A DNA stretch of 64,000 bases from Owenia fusiformis (GCA_903813345.2 CAIIXF020000010.1:622001-686000); one strand, 5' to 3'; shown: positions 35,922 to 47,924, counted from the stretch's first letter. The notes: generated by a model not told the origin, from the letters alone. Translations and numbers: made by a program.

Positions 35922-36129
35922 GTACCATTCACTACCAGTTAGTAGCTGTAAGAAACAGTGTAGGAAACAGTGTAGGAAACAGGAAAAGGCTGTGAGTGAA
36001 CATGAGGGCTATGGAAGACTAAACAAGGCTTTGCAACAGAGCCTAGATGACCTAGAGGCCAAACTTAATAGCAATACATTCACACAGGGGGACTGATCAG
36101 CTGTGCATGCTAAATTACAGAATGTCCAG
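35922..36129 (+). pseudogene. Spectrin-repeat exon remnant 2 with premature stop
   Basis: A 208-nt block after acceptor CCATCTGTAG, joining the previous block as AG+G (Arg), and ending in CAG before GTATGT at phase 0. It reads ARYHSLPVSS, a small tandem (KKQCRKQCRKQ), then GRLNKALQQSLDDLEAKL and, after TGA at 36094-36096, SAVHAKLQNVQ in the same frame. TGA in place of CGA would be a typical CpG decay mutation. Confidence 0.5.
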
Positions 36130-36215
36130 GTATGTCCAATGAAAGTCTGAATCTTTATCTCAATGAATGATTTTAATATTTAATTTCCAAACATTTTGTT
36201 ATGTATTCATTTCAG

Positions 36216-36270
36216 AACTTACTGTCCTACAACGAAGAAGAAAATCATAAGCTTAGAGCTAAATCACCCA
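36216..36270 (+). pseudogene. Spectrin-repeat exon remnant 3 (end uncertain)
   Basis: After acceptor ATTTCAG the frame continues in phase 0 from the previous block: NLLSYNEEENHKLRAKS. I cannot place the 3' end: there are weak GT sites near 36270, and the frame is open to 36428. A dispersed repeat (36372 onward) follows closely. Confidence 0.35.
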
Positions 36271-36371
36271 AAGTTACATTAAATCACAAAGTCTCATATT
36301 TTATACACATCTCACTGACTATCCACAAATTTGTTCAAGTCACTGCCATATGCAATGCATACAGTTATCTG

Positions 36372-36552
36372 CTCAGCATTAAAGCAAGAAGGCACAGCAC
36401 CCACCTGAGAATTGTAAAACCGGCTTAATTTCATCTTCCTAAAAATTCATTTGCATCCACTTAAAAATGAGAAAAATAATGAAAAATGGGCATAGTTTTA
36501 CCAGTTTTGGTCTGAATTGTGAAAATGAGAATTTTGCACCAACTTGATAAAA
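36372..36552. mobile_element. Diverged copy of the 33729-33926 element
   Basis: CTCAGCATTAAAGCAAGAAG, GCACCCACCTGAGAA and a GATAAAAAATGC end follow the same order as the better copy. It is inserted in the intron right after spectrin-repeat remnant exon 3. Confidence 0.55.
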
Positions 36553-36960
36553 AATGCCTTATCTGGTGCCTGATAATTGAAATCCTGAAAATACGGCAAA
36601 TTGCCATGTTTCTAGTTTTATAGTCACTTCAATTGATTCAATGTAGCAATTTGTGACATTGATTTATAGGAATCAGATATATGATAATTATGTAAGTTTG
36701 GTCGATCTTTCCATTGATATATCAAACTTGATACCATCTATTTTGATTTTGGCTGTAGAGGGGGGGGGGGCAGGGCTTATTTGATAGTTAAAAATAGCAT
36801 TTTAGAGTCATATTACCATTGAATTAACATTGAATTATGGAAGCTACTTTAGCTTTATCAATATGCAAATCTAAAATTTTATGAATCATGTTTTCACAGA
36901 ACACAAGTAATTTTTTGAATGGAACCCCTGAAGGACTTACAATTTCGCATATATCTTTAG

Positions 36961-37113
36961 ACTTTGAAGCTGACACTAATGAGTGAGAAAAGTTTGGTAG
37001 ACAGAAGGAGGGAGACATTCTCAGAGTTGCAGACACAGAGTGGTGACCCTCATTTTACCTTAGAGAAGAATCTTGTTGTTGAGAGATACCACATGCTTCT
37101 CGACAAAGTGGAG
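36961..37113 (+). pseudogene. Spectrin-repeat exon 4 (open, 51 codons)
   Basis: A 153-nt block from a CTTTAG acceptor to GAG before GTATGA, phase 0 on both sides, with no stop. It reads TLKLTLMSEKSLVDRRRETF, SELQTQSGDPHFTLEKNLVV and ERYHMLLDKVE, a good spectrin helix pattern. It is intact itself but belongs to a broken series. Confidence 0.5.
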
Positions 37114-37220
37114 GTATGATCTAGAGATACTTTATATGATGCACTGTTACATTGGGTAACTACTGGTACAAAAATAAACTTCCAACATTGAGGATGAGTT
37201 GGCTATAGGATCAATTACTC

Positions 37221-37610
37221 AGATGTGAGTAGGTAGTTACCAGTTTCGCCACCAGGCGGCTGAGTCGGGGGAAATAACATGGCAGGGTATTACAAATTTC
37301 CCTTAAACTTGAATATTCATCAGTTTTAGTGGTTCACTTTTCATATTACCCTTATGTATCTGATAGTTATTCAAATTAAAATATGTCCAGTAAAGGAAAA
37401 TGTTATCTGCCCAACACAAGAAAAGATATTTCACTTTTTGTGATTTTACAACATGGGGTCTATGGGAAAATTAAATTTTCAAAGTTGATAAACTCTTATC
37501 AAAGCCACATTTCTAGATGTAATTTTACATGTAGATTCGAAATATGACATCAGTTTGACTGAAGTTTGAATTTTTAATGACGTAAATCAAGATTATTTCT
37601 ACTCGCACCT
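37221..37610. mobile_element. Dispersed element with ends AGATGTGAGTAG / CTACTCGCACCT
   Basis: 12-bp imperfect terminal inverted repeats. The body includes CACCAGGCGGCTGAGTCGGG and GATATTTCACTTTTTGTGAT. A second copy of the left ~240 bp is at 60333-60575 and a right-end fragment at 21741-21772. Confidence 0.6.
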
Positions 37611-37827
37611 AGTCTATTGTCTAATGGATGAGTTGTCTTGGGGATCAATTGACTTTGGGATGAGTTGGTTCTTAGCAACCAGTTGTCTTGGAAATCAGTT
37701 GTCATTGGGACTAATTGACCCTGCAATCTACATGTATCGTGTACAAAAGTATATGTAAATCAGGGTGTTTGTTCTTGCAAATGGATATCCATTTGATCTC
37801 ATTTCTTTGATCTGATCTCTCTTTTAG

Positions 37828-37970
37828 GATTTATTAAGGGAATGTGACAATGTATTGTCAAACCACATATACCAGGAGGCACTGGAAAAATGCAACAGAA
37901 TGAATAGATGGAGAAACCATTGAATAACCTGGAGGGGGATAGGCACACCACACAAGCTCAATTACTCAAG
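37828..37970 (+). pseudogene. Spectrin-repeat exon remnant 5, 1-nt deletion
   Basis: Follows acceptor CTCTCTTTTAG in phase 0. It reads DLLRECDNVLSNHIYQEALE then KCNRMNR, after which the frame reaches TGA. In the next frame it resumes as MEKPLNNLEGDRHTTQAQLL and ends AAG before GTAAAT. Its length is 143 nt where 144 would keep phase. Confidence 0.5.
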
Positions 37971-38346
37971 GTAAATTTTGGGATATTTTACAGAATGAAG
38001 CCGAAATTATACACAGTGTGTTCCATCAAAATTGTATTCCCACATACTTGAACCCTCAACCCTTATAAACAGATGTCTCAAAAGAAATTGTAGAGATTAT
38101 CCAAAGTTACATTTCTCTCTCATTTGTATGGATACTTCAAGAGATGAAAGCACAATGCAAACTCAACTAGCACGAGTGAAGGTCTTCTTATTTACTATTA
38201 GAAACCCTCTCGTAGTAATACAGTGCAAATGTATTTCTCTAACATATTTTACATTCAAAATATTACAAGTTACGGAGAATGAAAAATGCAACTCATCTAA
38301 AATTATCAGGCGTAATTGCTCAGATTATTAAAGCTAAAAGCATTTA

Positions 38347-41300
38347 GTGCAGTCAGAATGAGCCTAAATGCGTGCGTTCAGAGGGATTTTAGGGGACATA
38401 ATTTTTCATGTTGCTAGTATGATTTCACATATTTGTATGAATTATTAGATCCTAGTTTTTCAGCTTTTAGATTTTGTGGCCATTTTACCCCCCATGGGCT
38501 ATAATTTGGACCCCTACTATAAAATTAGGCAAGAACTCAAAAAATACTCAGTGGAATGTTTTCAAATTGCTATGGTATATTGGTATGGGCTAAATGAATA
38601 TATGATAAAAATTTCAAGTCACATGGTTAAGTGGTTGCCATGCAAATGGATAAAACATACCCTTCGGGTGTCAATTTTCAGGCCAATTTTTCAGGAAAGA
38701 TAGAGTCATTTTGTGCATATTTTGTCACCAGTGTGTTAGGAAGGGTTGAATTGTGATTAGAAAACATCTATAATATGTTAGCAACAATCTTATGTAAAGA
38801 TCAGTCCACAGAATCTCAGATTTTGGCCTTATATGGGTCTATGATTTATACAGGGGCCTCTTTCACCGATTCGAACCCCCACATTGGATGGATGCTATAA
38901 CTTTTGAAATAAGGGAGATACAGGTCTCATTTTTTCAGATCTTCATAAATGTCTGGTTTTTAGTATTGTATCATACTTTTGGAGCTGGTATATGATTGGT
39001 TGCCATGGTAACCAGGGTTTTAGGGAAATTCTTACCTCCTCATTGGATGGATGCTATAACTTTTGAAATAAGGGTGATACATGTCTCATTTTTTCAGATC
39101 TTAGACAATGATTGATTTTAAGTATCAAATCAGACTTTGAGAGCTGAAATTCGATTGGTTACCATGGTAACTAGGGTTTTATTGAAATTCAGACCTCCAC
39201 AATTGATAAATGCTATAACTTTTGAATTCAAGCAGATACAGGTATCAGCTTTTCGGAACTTAAAAGATAATTAGACTTGTGTATTGTGTCAGACTTTGGA
39301 GGTTACAATTTGCTTGGTTGCTATGATAACCATGTTTCATTGTCATGGAAACTTCATTTTTGATTGTTTTTACTCATCATTATAGTTTTCATCTTTCACA
39401 ATGGTCTCTTAATTTAAAATATCAACAATTTCAACAAGGAAAGATTCTTTTGACCATTGGGGTGTTAAGGATTCCTTGGGGAATTCATAATTCATTCATG
39501 CAGTGTTTGGCTTGGTAAAGCTGGGCTTAGGCTGGTGTGGGAATGTTTCCATACACAGGTTTGATAATTCGCCCTCTTCAAATGAGAAAGAGTTAAAATG
39601 GCGACACTTTCATAAGTGAGGGCAGCACTGTTTTGTTTTTGAGAATACTAGTATCTCATGTGAAACAGCTCATCTCGTAATCTATTAGTGGCAGTTATTT
39701 TTTTGTAATTCAGCTGTACTTTTGCAGGTGAACAATTCAACTTTGGATTTTATGGTATCAGGAATTTCTATATTGTTTCCTATTGAAGAAAACAACTTTA
39801 AGAATTGTTTGTCTTCAGTTTCAGTTGATTCATTTTACTTTTGTTCAGATCCAGTCAAAATAAAACCCAAAGTTGAATTGTTCACTTGCAAAAGAACAGC
39901 AGAATTACGAAAATATATTTGTAACTCGGACATCAATAAATTACGATATGAGCTGTTCCACATAAGATATTCTCCAAAACAGTGCTGCCCTCACCATTCA
40001 GATCCAGTAACACATTGAAGGCTAATATAGCTTCACACAGTACTTCGTTCTAAGTTTGCAGCTACAGAGGTTTGGTTGAGCTTCTGACATCTAATGGGAC
40101 AGAGTTCACATCAGTTGAGGTTCTTAAAGTTGTTTTCTTCATAATAGGAAACAATAGAGAAATTTGAAGAGGATGAATGACAAATCCTAAATGTTGGAGT
40201 GAGCAATCATTACAAAGTGGAAGATATTCTACATAGCAGCTCATGTAATGCAATGAATTACTTTGAAGCCAATGATGAACTCTTCACAAAAAAATAATAT
40301 ATCAAGATCTCTGAATTCACCCCATTTCTAAAAGTATGTTAAAGTTTCATGATGATCACTTCCAGAATAGAATAGTTGTGTGCTTCTAAAAAGCTCTCCA
40401 TAGTGACTCTTCTCCTTTTAAGATCTGATATGAGAATGCCATCCAAATTATGATTTGAGGAATGGCAATGGTCCGATTTTTCCACTTACTGGTATGAGAA
40501 TGGTCTTGGAAAATATGTTACCCCTCACTTGTGGTATGGCATTGGTCTAGTATATATCCTTTATAATGTGAAGTTGTTTTTGGTTGTTTTCTTCAAAAGT
40601 CTGTCTTCTTCTTGGGGCATTAGACATTTTGAATGGCCATGTTTTTATATCTGGATATTTGATATCGCATTGATCCTATATTTGGGCATTTGGTATGACT
40701 TTTGGGCATTTGGTATGACTTTTGGGCATTACTTTGGTTGGTATGGAAATACATTCAAATTTAACAGATTGGTTCAGGAACATATTGATATCTGAGGGTT
40801 CAGCCTAGGACCCCAGCCAAATTTTATATACAGTACACCCCCAGGGACCAGTCTTAACCCATTCTGCCAAGCCCAATACTGCATGAATGTACTAAATCCC
40901 CTGAGGATCCTCAACTCCAGAATGGTCAAAACAAGTCTACATTCCAACAGAAACGGTTGATATTTAAATCAAGAGGCAATTGTGCAAAATGAAAACAGTA
41001 ATGATGAGTAACAATGAACAAGTTAGGAGTCAGAATATTTGTGAGAACTAGTACTATGGAATGAGGCAATATTGTCTGATATAAATATACATGTATTGTT
41101 TACTAGTACTTGATATTTTATGAGCCAAACAATTTTTGCCTTTCTATTATTAATGAGTCATGAGCATGTAAATCATATAAAATAAAAAAAATCCAAAAAT
41201 TAAGAATAAAATGGCAATTTGGTATTTTATATCATGTATTGACATATCTAGAATGAAGGTGAATCTAAAAACAAAAACCGCAGTTACCATGAAAATGAAA

Positions 41301-42288
41301 CATGGTTACCATGGCAACCAAGTAAATCCTAACTTCCAAAGTCTAATACAATATACACATTTTATTATTATCTTATATCTGAAAAGATGATATTTATATC
41401 TGCCTGTATACATGTAAGTATAGTGTTTATCAATTGTGGAGGTCTGAATTTCAACAAAACCCTGATTACTATGGTAACCAATCAAATACCAGCTCCCAAA
41501 GTCTGAATCAATCCTTAAAATCAATCATTGTCTAAGATCTGAAAAAATGACACACGTATATCCCTTATTTCAAAAGTTATAGCATCCATCCAATGTGGGG
41601 GTCGGAATTTCCACAAAACCTTGGTTACCATAGCAACCAATCACATACCAGCTCCCAAAGTATAATACAATGCTTAAAACCAACCATTTATGAAGATCTG
41701 AAAAAATGAGACCTGTATCTCCATTATTTCAAAAGTTATAGCGTCCATCTAATGTGGGGGTTAGAGTCTGTGAAATAGACCCCTGTATAAATCATGGACC
41801 CATATAAGGCCAAAATCTGAAATCCCGGGGACTAATCTCTATATAAGATTGTTGCTAATATATTATAGAAGTTTTCTATTCATTATTTAACCCTTCCTAA
41901 CACAATGGTGACAAAATATGCATGAAATGACTCTGTCATATCTGCAAAATGGGCTGAAAATCAATACCTGAAGGGTATGTTTTATCTGTTTCCATGGTAA
42001 CCGCTTAACCATGTGACATGAAATTTTTATCATATATTCGGTTAGCCCATACGAATATATCCAAGTAATTTGGATACATTCCATTGAGTATTTTTGGAGT
42101 TCCAGCCCAATTTTATAGTAGGGGTCCAAATTATAGCCCATGGGGGGTAAAATGGCCACAAAATCTAAAAGCTGAAAAACTAAGATCTAATAATCCATAC
42201 TAATATGTAAAATCATACTAGCAACATGAAAAATTATGTCCCATAAAATCCCTCTGAACGCACGCCTAAACCCTCATTCTGACTGCAC
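38347..42288. mobile_element. 3.9-kb element with ~1-kb inverted ends
   Basis: Ends GTGCAGTCAGAATGAG and complement are bounded by TA (38345-38346, 42289-42290). Arms 38347-39400 and about 41200-42288 are inverted copies, each containing three tandem ~155-bp units (GGATGGATGCTATAACTTTT, GGTTGCCATGGTAACCAGGG). The middle holds another palindrome (39617-39994) and a (TTTGGGCATTTGGTATGACT)-type short tandem near 40682-40730. No transposase is seen. Confidence 0.7.
39617..39994. mobile_element. Palindromic miniature element nested in the 3.9-kb element
   Basis: GTGAGGGCAGCACTGTTTT at the left end is matched by its complement at 39976-39994, and inner arms (GGTGAACAATTCAACTTTGG and complement) are also paired. 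The 98-codon frame here is a by-product of the fold. Confidence 0.7.
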
Positions 42289-42444
42289 TAATTACTTCAA
42301 GCAAACAAAGTGACTGTATGTAAATGAAAGTATAATTTCTCCAAAAAGGATATTCCTGTACAAATAGAGGATGGCCAGAGCCTGCTTCATCCCATGCAGA
42401 CACGGGAGAGAAAACTCTGACAAATTTCTTGGTATTGGGTCCAG

Positions 42445-42566
42445 ACACCATCCGGCAAAACCTTCACTACGATTATGAAACTTTGACAAAACGACTCGCA
42501 GATACCAAGGGCACATTAGAGAGCTGTCTCCTGGAGTTGTCACAGTATGGTAACCGCACAGATCAG
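42445..42566 (+). pseudogene. Spectrin-repeat exon 6 (open, 40 codons)
   Basis: A 122-nt block between GGGTCCAG and GTGAGA. It enters with two bases and reads TIRQNLHYDYETLTKRLADT then KGTLESCLLELSQYGNRTDQ, the most characteristic spectrin/plakin peptide of the series. Its entry phase does not match exon 5 directly, so at least one exon was lost or lies unseen across the intervening inverted-repeat element. Confidence 0.55.
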
Positions 42567-43116
42567 GTGAGAATGAGTATCTTTATTCCAAAAAGTTGGG
42601 AAATGATGTTTATTAAGTGAGCATTTGAACACTGATTTTGAGGAAAAACAATTAAACACTGAAGATATGTCTCAGAGTCCAACAATTTATGCAATTTTTA
42701 AACTAACTCTTTATATGACTTGAAATAAGAAACAATTGAGGGTGAGCCAAAAATGTTAATCGAAACAAATGTTAAAAACTAAGTCATTCAGCATTGTTTA
42801 AGATCATATTTATCACCATTAAACCTTTTCAATTTTCTTCATCTTAGAAGTATGGCTATATTATACTAAAGCTGAAGGCATTTTAGAGTAGATCACAATT
42901 ATGGCATTGTTGTTCTGAATCTTGCCTCAGAAAATTAAAAATGGCTGGAATAGGCCATAACTTAGAGATATGATACTACAATGATCTATTTATTGAAGGG
43001 AAGAGTGCGATGGTAAATATTACATTGTGACTGTACAGTTCATGATTTATATATGTTCGTTGGGATTCCCTACGCCTTGGAGTTGCCAATTTCTAGTTGT
43101 AAATTGTGAATTGTAG

Positions 43117-44028
43117 GTTCTACAACATGAGTCAGAACATCCCCAGGTTCTACAACATGAGTCAGAACATCCCCAGGTTCTACAACAACATGATTCAGAA
43201 CATCCCGAGGTGCTACAACATGAGTCAGAACATCATCAGGTTCTACAACAACATGAGTCAGAACATCCCCAGGTTCTACAACAACCTGATTCAGAACATC
43301 CATCACCAGGTTCTACAACAACATGAGTCAGAACATCCCAAGGTTCTACAACAACATGAGTAAAAACATCATCAGGTTCTACAACAACATGCGTCAGAAC
43401 ATTATCAGGTTCTACAACAACAGGAGTCAAAACATCATCAGGTTCTACAACAACAGGAGTCAAAACATCATCAGGTTCTACAACAACATGAGTCAGAACA
43501 TCATCAGTGTCTACAACAACAGGAGTCAGAACATCATCAGGGTCTACAACAACATGAGTCAGAACATCAATAGTGTCTACAACAACAGGAGTCAAAAAAT
43601 CATCAGGTTCTATAACAACATGAGTCAGAACATCATCAGGTTCTACAACAACTTGAGTCAGAATATCCATCACCAGGTTCTACAACAACATGAGTCAGAA
43701 CATCCCCAGGTTACAACATGAGTCAGAACATCCCCAGGTTCTACAACATGAGTCAGAGCAATGCATCCCCAGGTTCTACAACAACATGCGTCAGAACATC
43801 ATCAGGTTCTACAACAACCGGAGTCAGAACATCATCAGGTTCTACAACATGAGTCAGAGCAATGCATCCCCAGGTTCTACAACAACATGCGTCAGAATAT
43901 TCCCAGATTCTACAACAACAGGAGTCAGAAACCATCAGGTTCTACAACAACATGAGTCAGAACATCAGCAAGAGGCTCTCGGGGGTTGTCAGTTCATGAT
44001 AACAGAAGAACTATCGCTTGATGTTGAG
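43117..44028 (+). pseudogene. Exon remnant 7 carrying a 33-bp minisatellite (11-residue unit)
   Basis: A GTAG acceptor is followed in phase 0 by VLQHESEHPQ repeated, and the far end reads VLQQHESEHQQEALGGCQFM then ITEELSLDVE before GTATAA. Between them lie about 26 tandem units of about 33 bp (GTTCTACAACAACATGAGTC core), some 30 bp long or with extra bases, which break the frame several times. The opposite strand also has long open frames (VVVEPDDVLTH repeats), expected for a unit divisible by three. I read this as an expansion inside a former coding exon. Confidence 0.5.
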
Positions 44029-44029
44029 G

Positions 44030-47000
44030 TATAATAACAAAACTGTATGACAGGGATGATTTTGAAGCTTTGTGTTTACAGATGAAGACGCTCTCTACAT
44101 GTTTGTTATGTGTTACAAAAAGTACACCTTTTCAAAATCATCTTAATGTTCATTGGGACAATGGCCTGGTAGTATACAGGAAAATACTTTTGTCTTGCTG
44201 CTTTGGTTGTGCGCAAGCTATCGAAATATTGATGAAATAGTGGTTAGTAGAATTTATAAAGTAAATTGATCAGAAGTATTTGAATTTATAGTACTTACGA
44301 AAACATATATTTGGTGAAAAATATCACTCTTGATAGCTAATACATCTTTATAGTCTCTGTCAGAGTGTTATTTAGATGGAAATCGGTGTTTGTTACAAGG
44401 TTACACTGAATGTGTGCAAACAATCTTTTGTAGAAATGCCTTGTTAACTTCATGTAAAGATATTTATTTGCAATAACTTTGTAAAGTACATATAGTCATT
44501 TAATAAGGGAAATCTTAAATGGATGAATTTTGGTGCCCCAATAAAAATGGTGGAGAGTATAAGATTTCTACTTGGCGAATAAATATGAATACTGTTATTT
44601 CAATACAGGATTTATCATACATAAAAATTGGAGATTGGTTAGCTCATTACATTTGGAAGATCTTTAAGATATTCAATTAATGGTTCTTGCACAGTGAGCC
44701 TCTGAGAATAACAAGGCGTCTGTTGTTGGTAAACATTGGATTTCTTCTAAAAATTCAAAAATTGAAGAAGCATTAAGCGGTTCTGGTGTTTTGTATTTTT
44801 TAGTTTTTGAGGGCTTTCATTGACATTTAATCATGGGGTTGTGGAAATTGTTTTTTCTTGTCAAATTTAACCAGTAATTGCAGTATTCATTATGTAGGCA
44901 TTTTAGTTTATGTGGACATACCTGAATCGGTGCATTTTCTGTGGTGTTATTGCCAACTCAAGGGTATGATATTGAGAAAAATATCGACGATGATGCTTTT
45001 AGCTGTGATCACTTAGGTTTTCATACTCTACAGCTACTATTTTTATCTGCATTAAACATGTTGAAAATCATCACTCACTATAATATATCAATCAGTTCTG
45101 TTAATCAAAATCAATGTGTTGATATTGAGACAAAATTCAATAAGAAAGTCACATTTGCACTCATTGGAATTGTGCGCTCATTAGATATAATATGGTTTAC
45201 AGGTATATGTATTACATTTTTTATTATATCTCATATACTACAGTAAAACCTGTTTTAGTGCACACCACTTTAGATAGATTTCACATCGACTCCTGTATAT
45301 AATCCCCTCTAGTTAGAAAATACCTATCGTGAACACTTTTTGTGGCTCAATAGGTGTTCACTATTTACAGGTTTTACAGTATTTGAATTTATTGGAATAT
45401 ATGTAAATGTGTCTTTATTTGTGATCGATGTACAATGTACTTGATGTTTCAATACTGAATGCATACATTTTTGGCTTTTGCAAAATATATATTGTCACTA
45501 GTCCACAGTAGGGACAATAGGAATTAGCCACATCCAGAAATGGAGATAAAATTTGTTAATGTTCAGGATTGAAGTGAGTCAACAGGTATATGCATAATTA
45601 TAAAACTTTATAAATCGCTTGATAAAATGAATAGTCACATGGGTTGACCTTGAAATAGCATGTGTAAATAGTTATTTGCAATAGAAATAAATAAATCAGT
45701 ACATCAAACTTTCTTTATTAGTTTATTTGATCCAGACTTGAATACAGCATCAACTCCAAATACTTCAATGAAGTTCAAGGCCAGCTATTATCAGAAATTA
45801 TAACATTAATTAAAACCTCATCTACATCTGTAATCCCAAATACCTTTGAAAACGTAAACTTGAACACATAAGGACTCCAACTCCTAATTGCAATAGCCAA
45901 TTCATCTTTGAATTTCGAGAACAAATTTTATTCTATTTTGAGAGCCTTTATCGGCATGAATTCAAATTGACAGAAAGGTAAAAGGTCGGGCAATTAATCC
46001 AATTCATGAATACCAAAGGATGCTACATCCCGGGTTTAGAGTGTTTTGCATTTCGTTCAGTTTATGGCGCCTCTACCGGCAAAAGTTAAAATAGCACTGG
46101 TTTCGAGACTATTTAAGTACGGGTCAAGGGATGCAGGAGAAATGAGTCGGAGGATGATATATCCCCTGGGTTTTATACAGCATTTTATTGTTTTAAGTTT
46201 AAATCTGGGATGTAGCCGGCATTTGACGGGGGGGGGGGTCGATTTTTAATATGATTTAAGCATAAAATATATTCAATATCATATAAAAGTAAACAATAGA
46301 GACCAATAAGAATAAGAGTTATCAAGATGTTCTCTTTGAGTATTGCATTGTGGGTAATTATTCAAGAACACATTCCAATAAAAACATAATTTGTGGGAGA
46401 ATGTTCACTTTCTGTATTGTCATAATTATGATGAATTCCAATTTTTATTAAATTATCAAGATGTATGTAGAAGATCATGTTTTTATTTTTGAGTTATTTC
46501 TTTTAATCATCAATAAAAAGTACAAAATAAGATTTTCTTGGAATGTGTACATTCTCCAATTTTGAAAACCCATGGCAATGTTTATGTATGAAATATGGGA
46601 AGTTGCCTACCCTTCTAGTTGAAAGCCCATGAAATGGCCCAAAAATGACCAAAACCATTTGAAAAAGTGCTCAGAATGGTGAAAACTGCATGGTTTTGAA
46701 AGCATTTTTGGCAATGGTAGAGGGTCCTGGCTACGGGCCTGTTACATAAGTTTGTTAATGATAGATTCAAACTGATAGCATGGTCATACGGGGGTCCTAT
46801 CCATAAATACTCTGATAGGACGCTGTCCCGGGGTTTTCGTGTCGTTTCGTTCAGTAAATAGCACTGGTTGCGAGACTATTTTAGTACGTGTTTCTAGCAC
46901 GTGTTATAGAAACCCGGGTCCTGTCAGTGTTTGCCATCGACCCTTTCTCGATAAACCTCCGCGAAGATTATCTAACCAGTTATAATCATAAATCAGCCTC

Positions 47001-47580
47001 CCAATTTCTCTCACCAATAGCAGTTTTCCCTTTTATAAATAAACGGTAATTGCCAGAGTCTGGTGGGTTCACTAATTATCATCCATTGCATTGATTGGAT
47101 ACTTATTTGTATGTATATTTTGTACTCATCAATATTTAACGCTTTAATTTTGGTCAGGATAGTTTTTCGATTGGAGATTATGTAATATTATCAATGTACA
47201 TGTGAAATACAATATACTGTCAATTAAATCAATCGTCTTTATTATTTATGATGCCAATCACACTTATAATGCAATTAAATCCCAAGAACCCGGATGTTGG
47301 CAACAAAAAGTATAATGTACTATATTCTATATAATTACAAGAAACGGAATTCCAAATTAATATGATTTTACAAGTCTAATCTAATTGGTAATATGCTGAT
47401 GCCATTACTCTAATGAGAATTACATTTGCTTCTGGCATCGCGCCTCTGGAAGAGTTAACTCTATTCAAATACTTAGAACTCAGCCAGTATAAGTGCTAAT
47501 CAATCCCAGGAATGGATGGTGGCAATTATAAACGTTCAATGCTTGATACGTCCTTTACTGTGCCTTTGGGTGTTGTCTTG
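44030..47580. other. Mostly unique AT-rich sequence
   Basis: Apart from the 139-bp miniature element at 45241, there is only a diverged duplicated block (about 46030-46125 and 46830-46905, sharing AAATAGCACTGGTT and CGAGACTATTT) and a G-run at 46228. Confidence 0.4.
45241..45379. mobile_element. 139-bp TA-flanked miniature element (CAGTAAAACCTG ends)
   Basis: The left end CAGTAAAACCTG and the right end (complement CTGTAAAACCTG) lie between TA dinucleotides; GTGCACACCACTTTAGA follows, as in many pogo/Tc1-type miniature elements (family knowledge). Confidence 0.75.
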
Positions 47581-47612
47581 TATTGGATAATAAGCATATC
47601 ATTGCTTCCCAG

Positions 47613-47651
47613 GGTATAAAAAAGAAGCTCACAGCCTCACATGACAATAAG
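47613..47651 (+). pseudogene. Possible further exon of the spectrin-repeat remnant
   Basis: A 39-nt block between TTGCTTCCCAG and GTATGT in phase 0, continuing ...LSLDVE as GIKKKLTASHDNK. A second candidate at about 47778-47841 (VQQLRQFYVLM) follows a TATAGCCAG acceptor. Both are short and unproven. Confidence 0.3.
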
Positions 47652-47881
47652 GTATGTTTTCATTTTCCAAACACCAACTATCTAATGCTCAGTACAGGGA
47701 TGGTTATACCCAAAGGTTGCTTGGCATTTATCATTACATACATGTTGAAAAGTCCTTATCTATTTTGTTATAGCCAGGTACAACAACTGAGACAATTCTA
47801 TGTTCTGATGAGTATGAGAACAGTCAATGCCCGAGTTTGTTAGGATGCGCATATCGGCGCATATCGGTAGAACCTTATTAC

Positions 47882-47924
47882 GCGGACAAGTGGCCATTGA
47901 GTAAGCACATCAGCTTCCTTCGAT
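47882..47924 (-). CDS. Possible coding exon 6 of the unknown gene
   Basis: A 43-nt candidate between acceptor GAAGTTGCAG and donor CGC then GTAATA. The first base completes Thr (ACA) with exon 5; it reads SKEADVLTQWPLVR and ends in phase 0, as exon 7 needs. It is small and selected partly by phase, so it may be wrong. If it is real, the next intron spans about 31.5 kb. Confidence 0.35.

Larger units (their letters stand above)
35055..44028 (+). pseudogene. Spectrin-repeat (spectraplakin-like) gene remnant
   Basis: At least seven plus-strand exon-like blocks with splice sites read as spectrin-repeat coiled coil of the type found in dystonin/MACF/Short stop proteins: 35055-35181, 35922-36129, about 36216-36270, 36961-37113, 37828-37970, 42445-42566 and 43117-44028. 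Where adjacent, their phases agree. Disabling changes are a frameshift in the first, a TGA in the second, a 1-nt deletion in the fifth and a minisatellite-disrupted seventh. A 3.9-kb inverted-repeat element (38347-42288) separates blocks five and six. No actin-binding, plakin or GAR domain is in the window. The remnant lies antisense in the largest intron of the unknown minus-strand gene. The family call rests on pattern (heptads, spacing of Trp/Leu), not on a database match; a generic spectrin-repeat protein is possible. Confidence 0.5.

Noticed and set aside
39722-40018. 98-codon plus-strand frame
   Set aside because: Lies in a palindromic miniature element; the arms encode unrelated complements and no motif is present.
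43236-43673. 145-codon minus-strand frame with VVVEPDDVLTH repeats
   Set aside because: The repeat unit is 33 bp, so any stop-free frame persists. The plus strand has flanking splice sites and spectrin-like ends, so it is the better reading.
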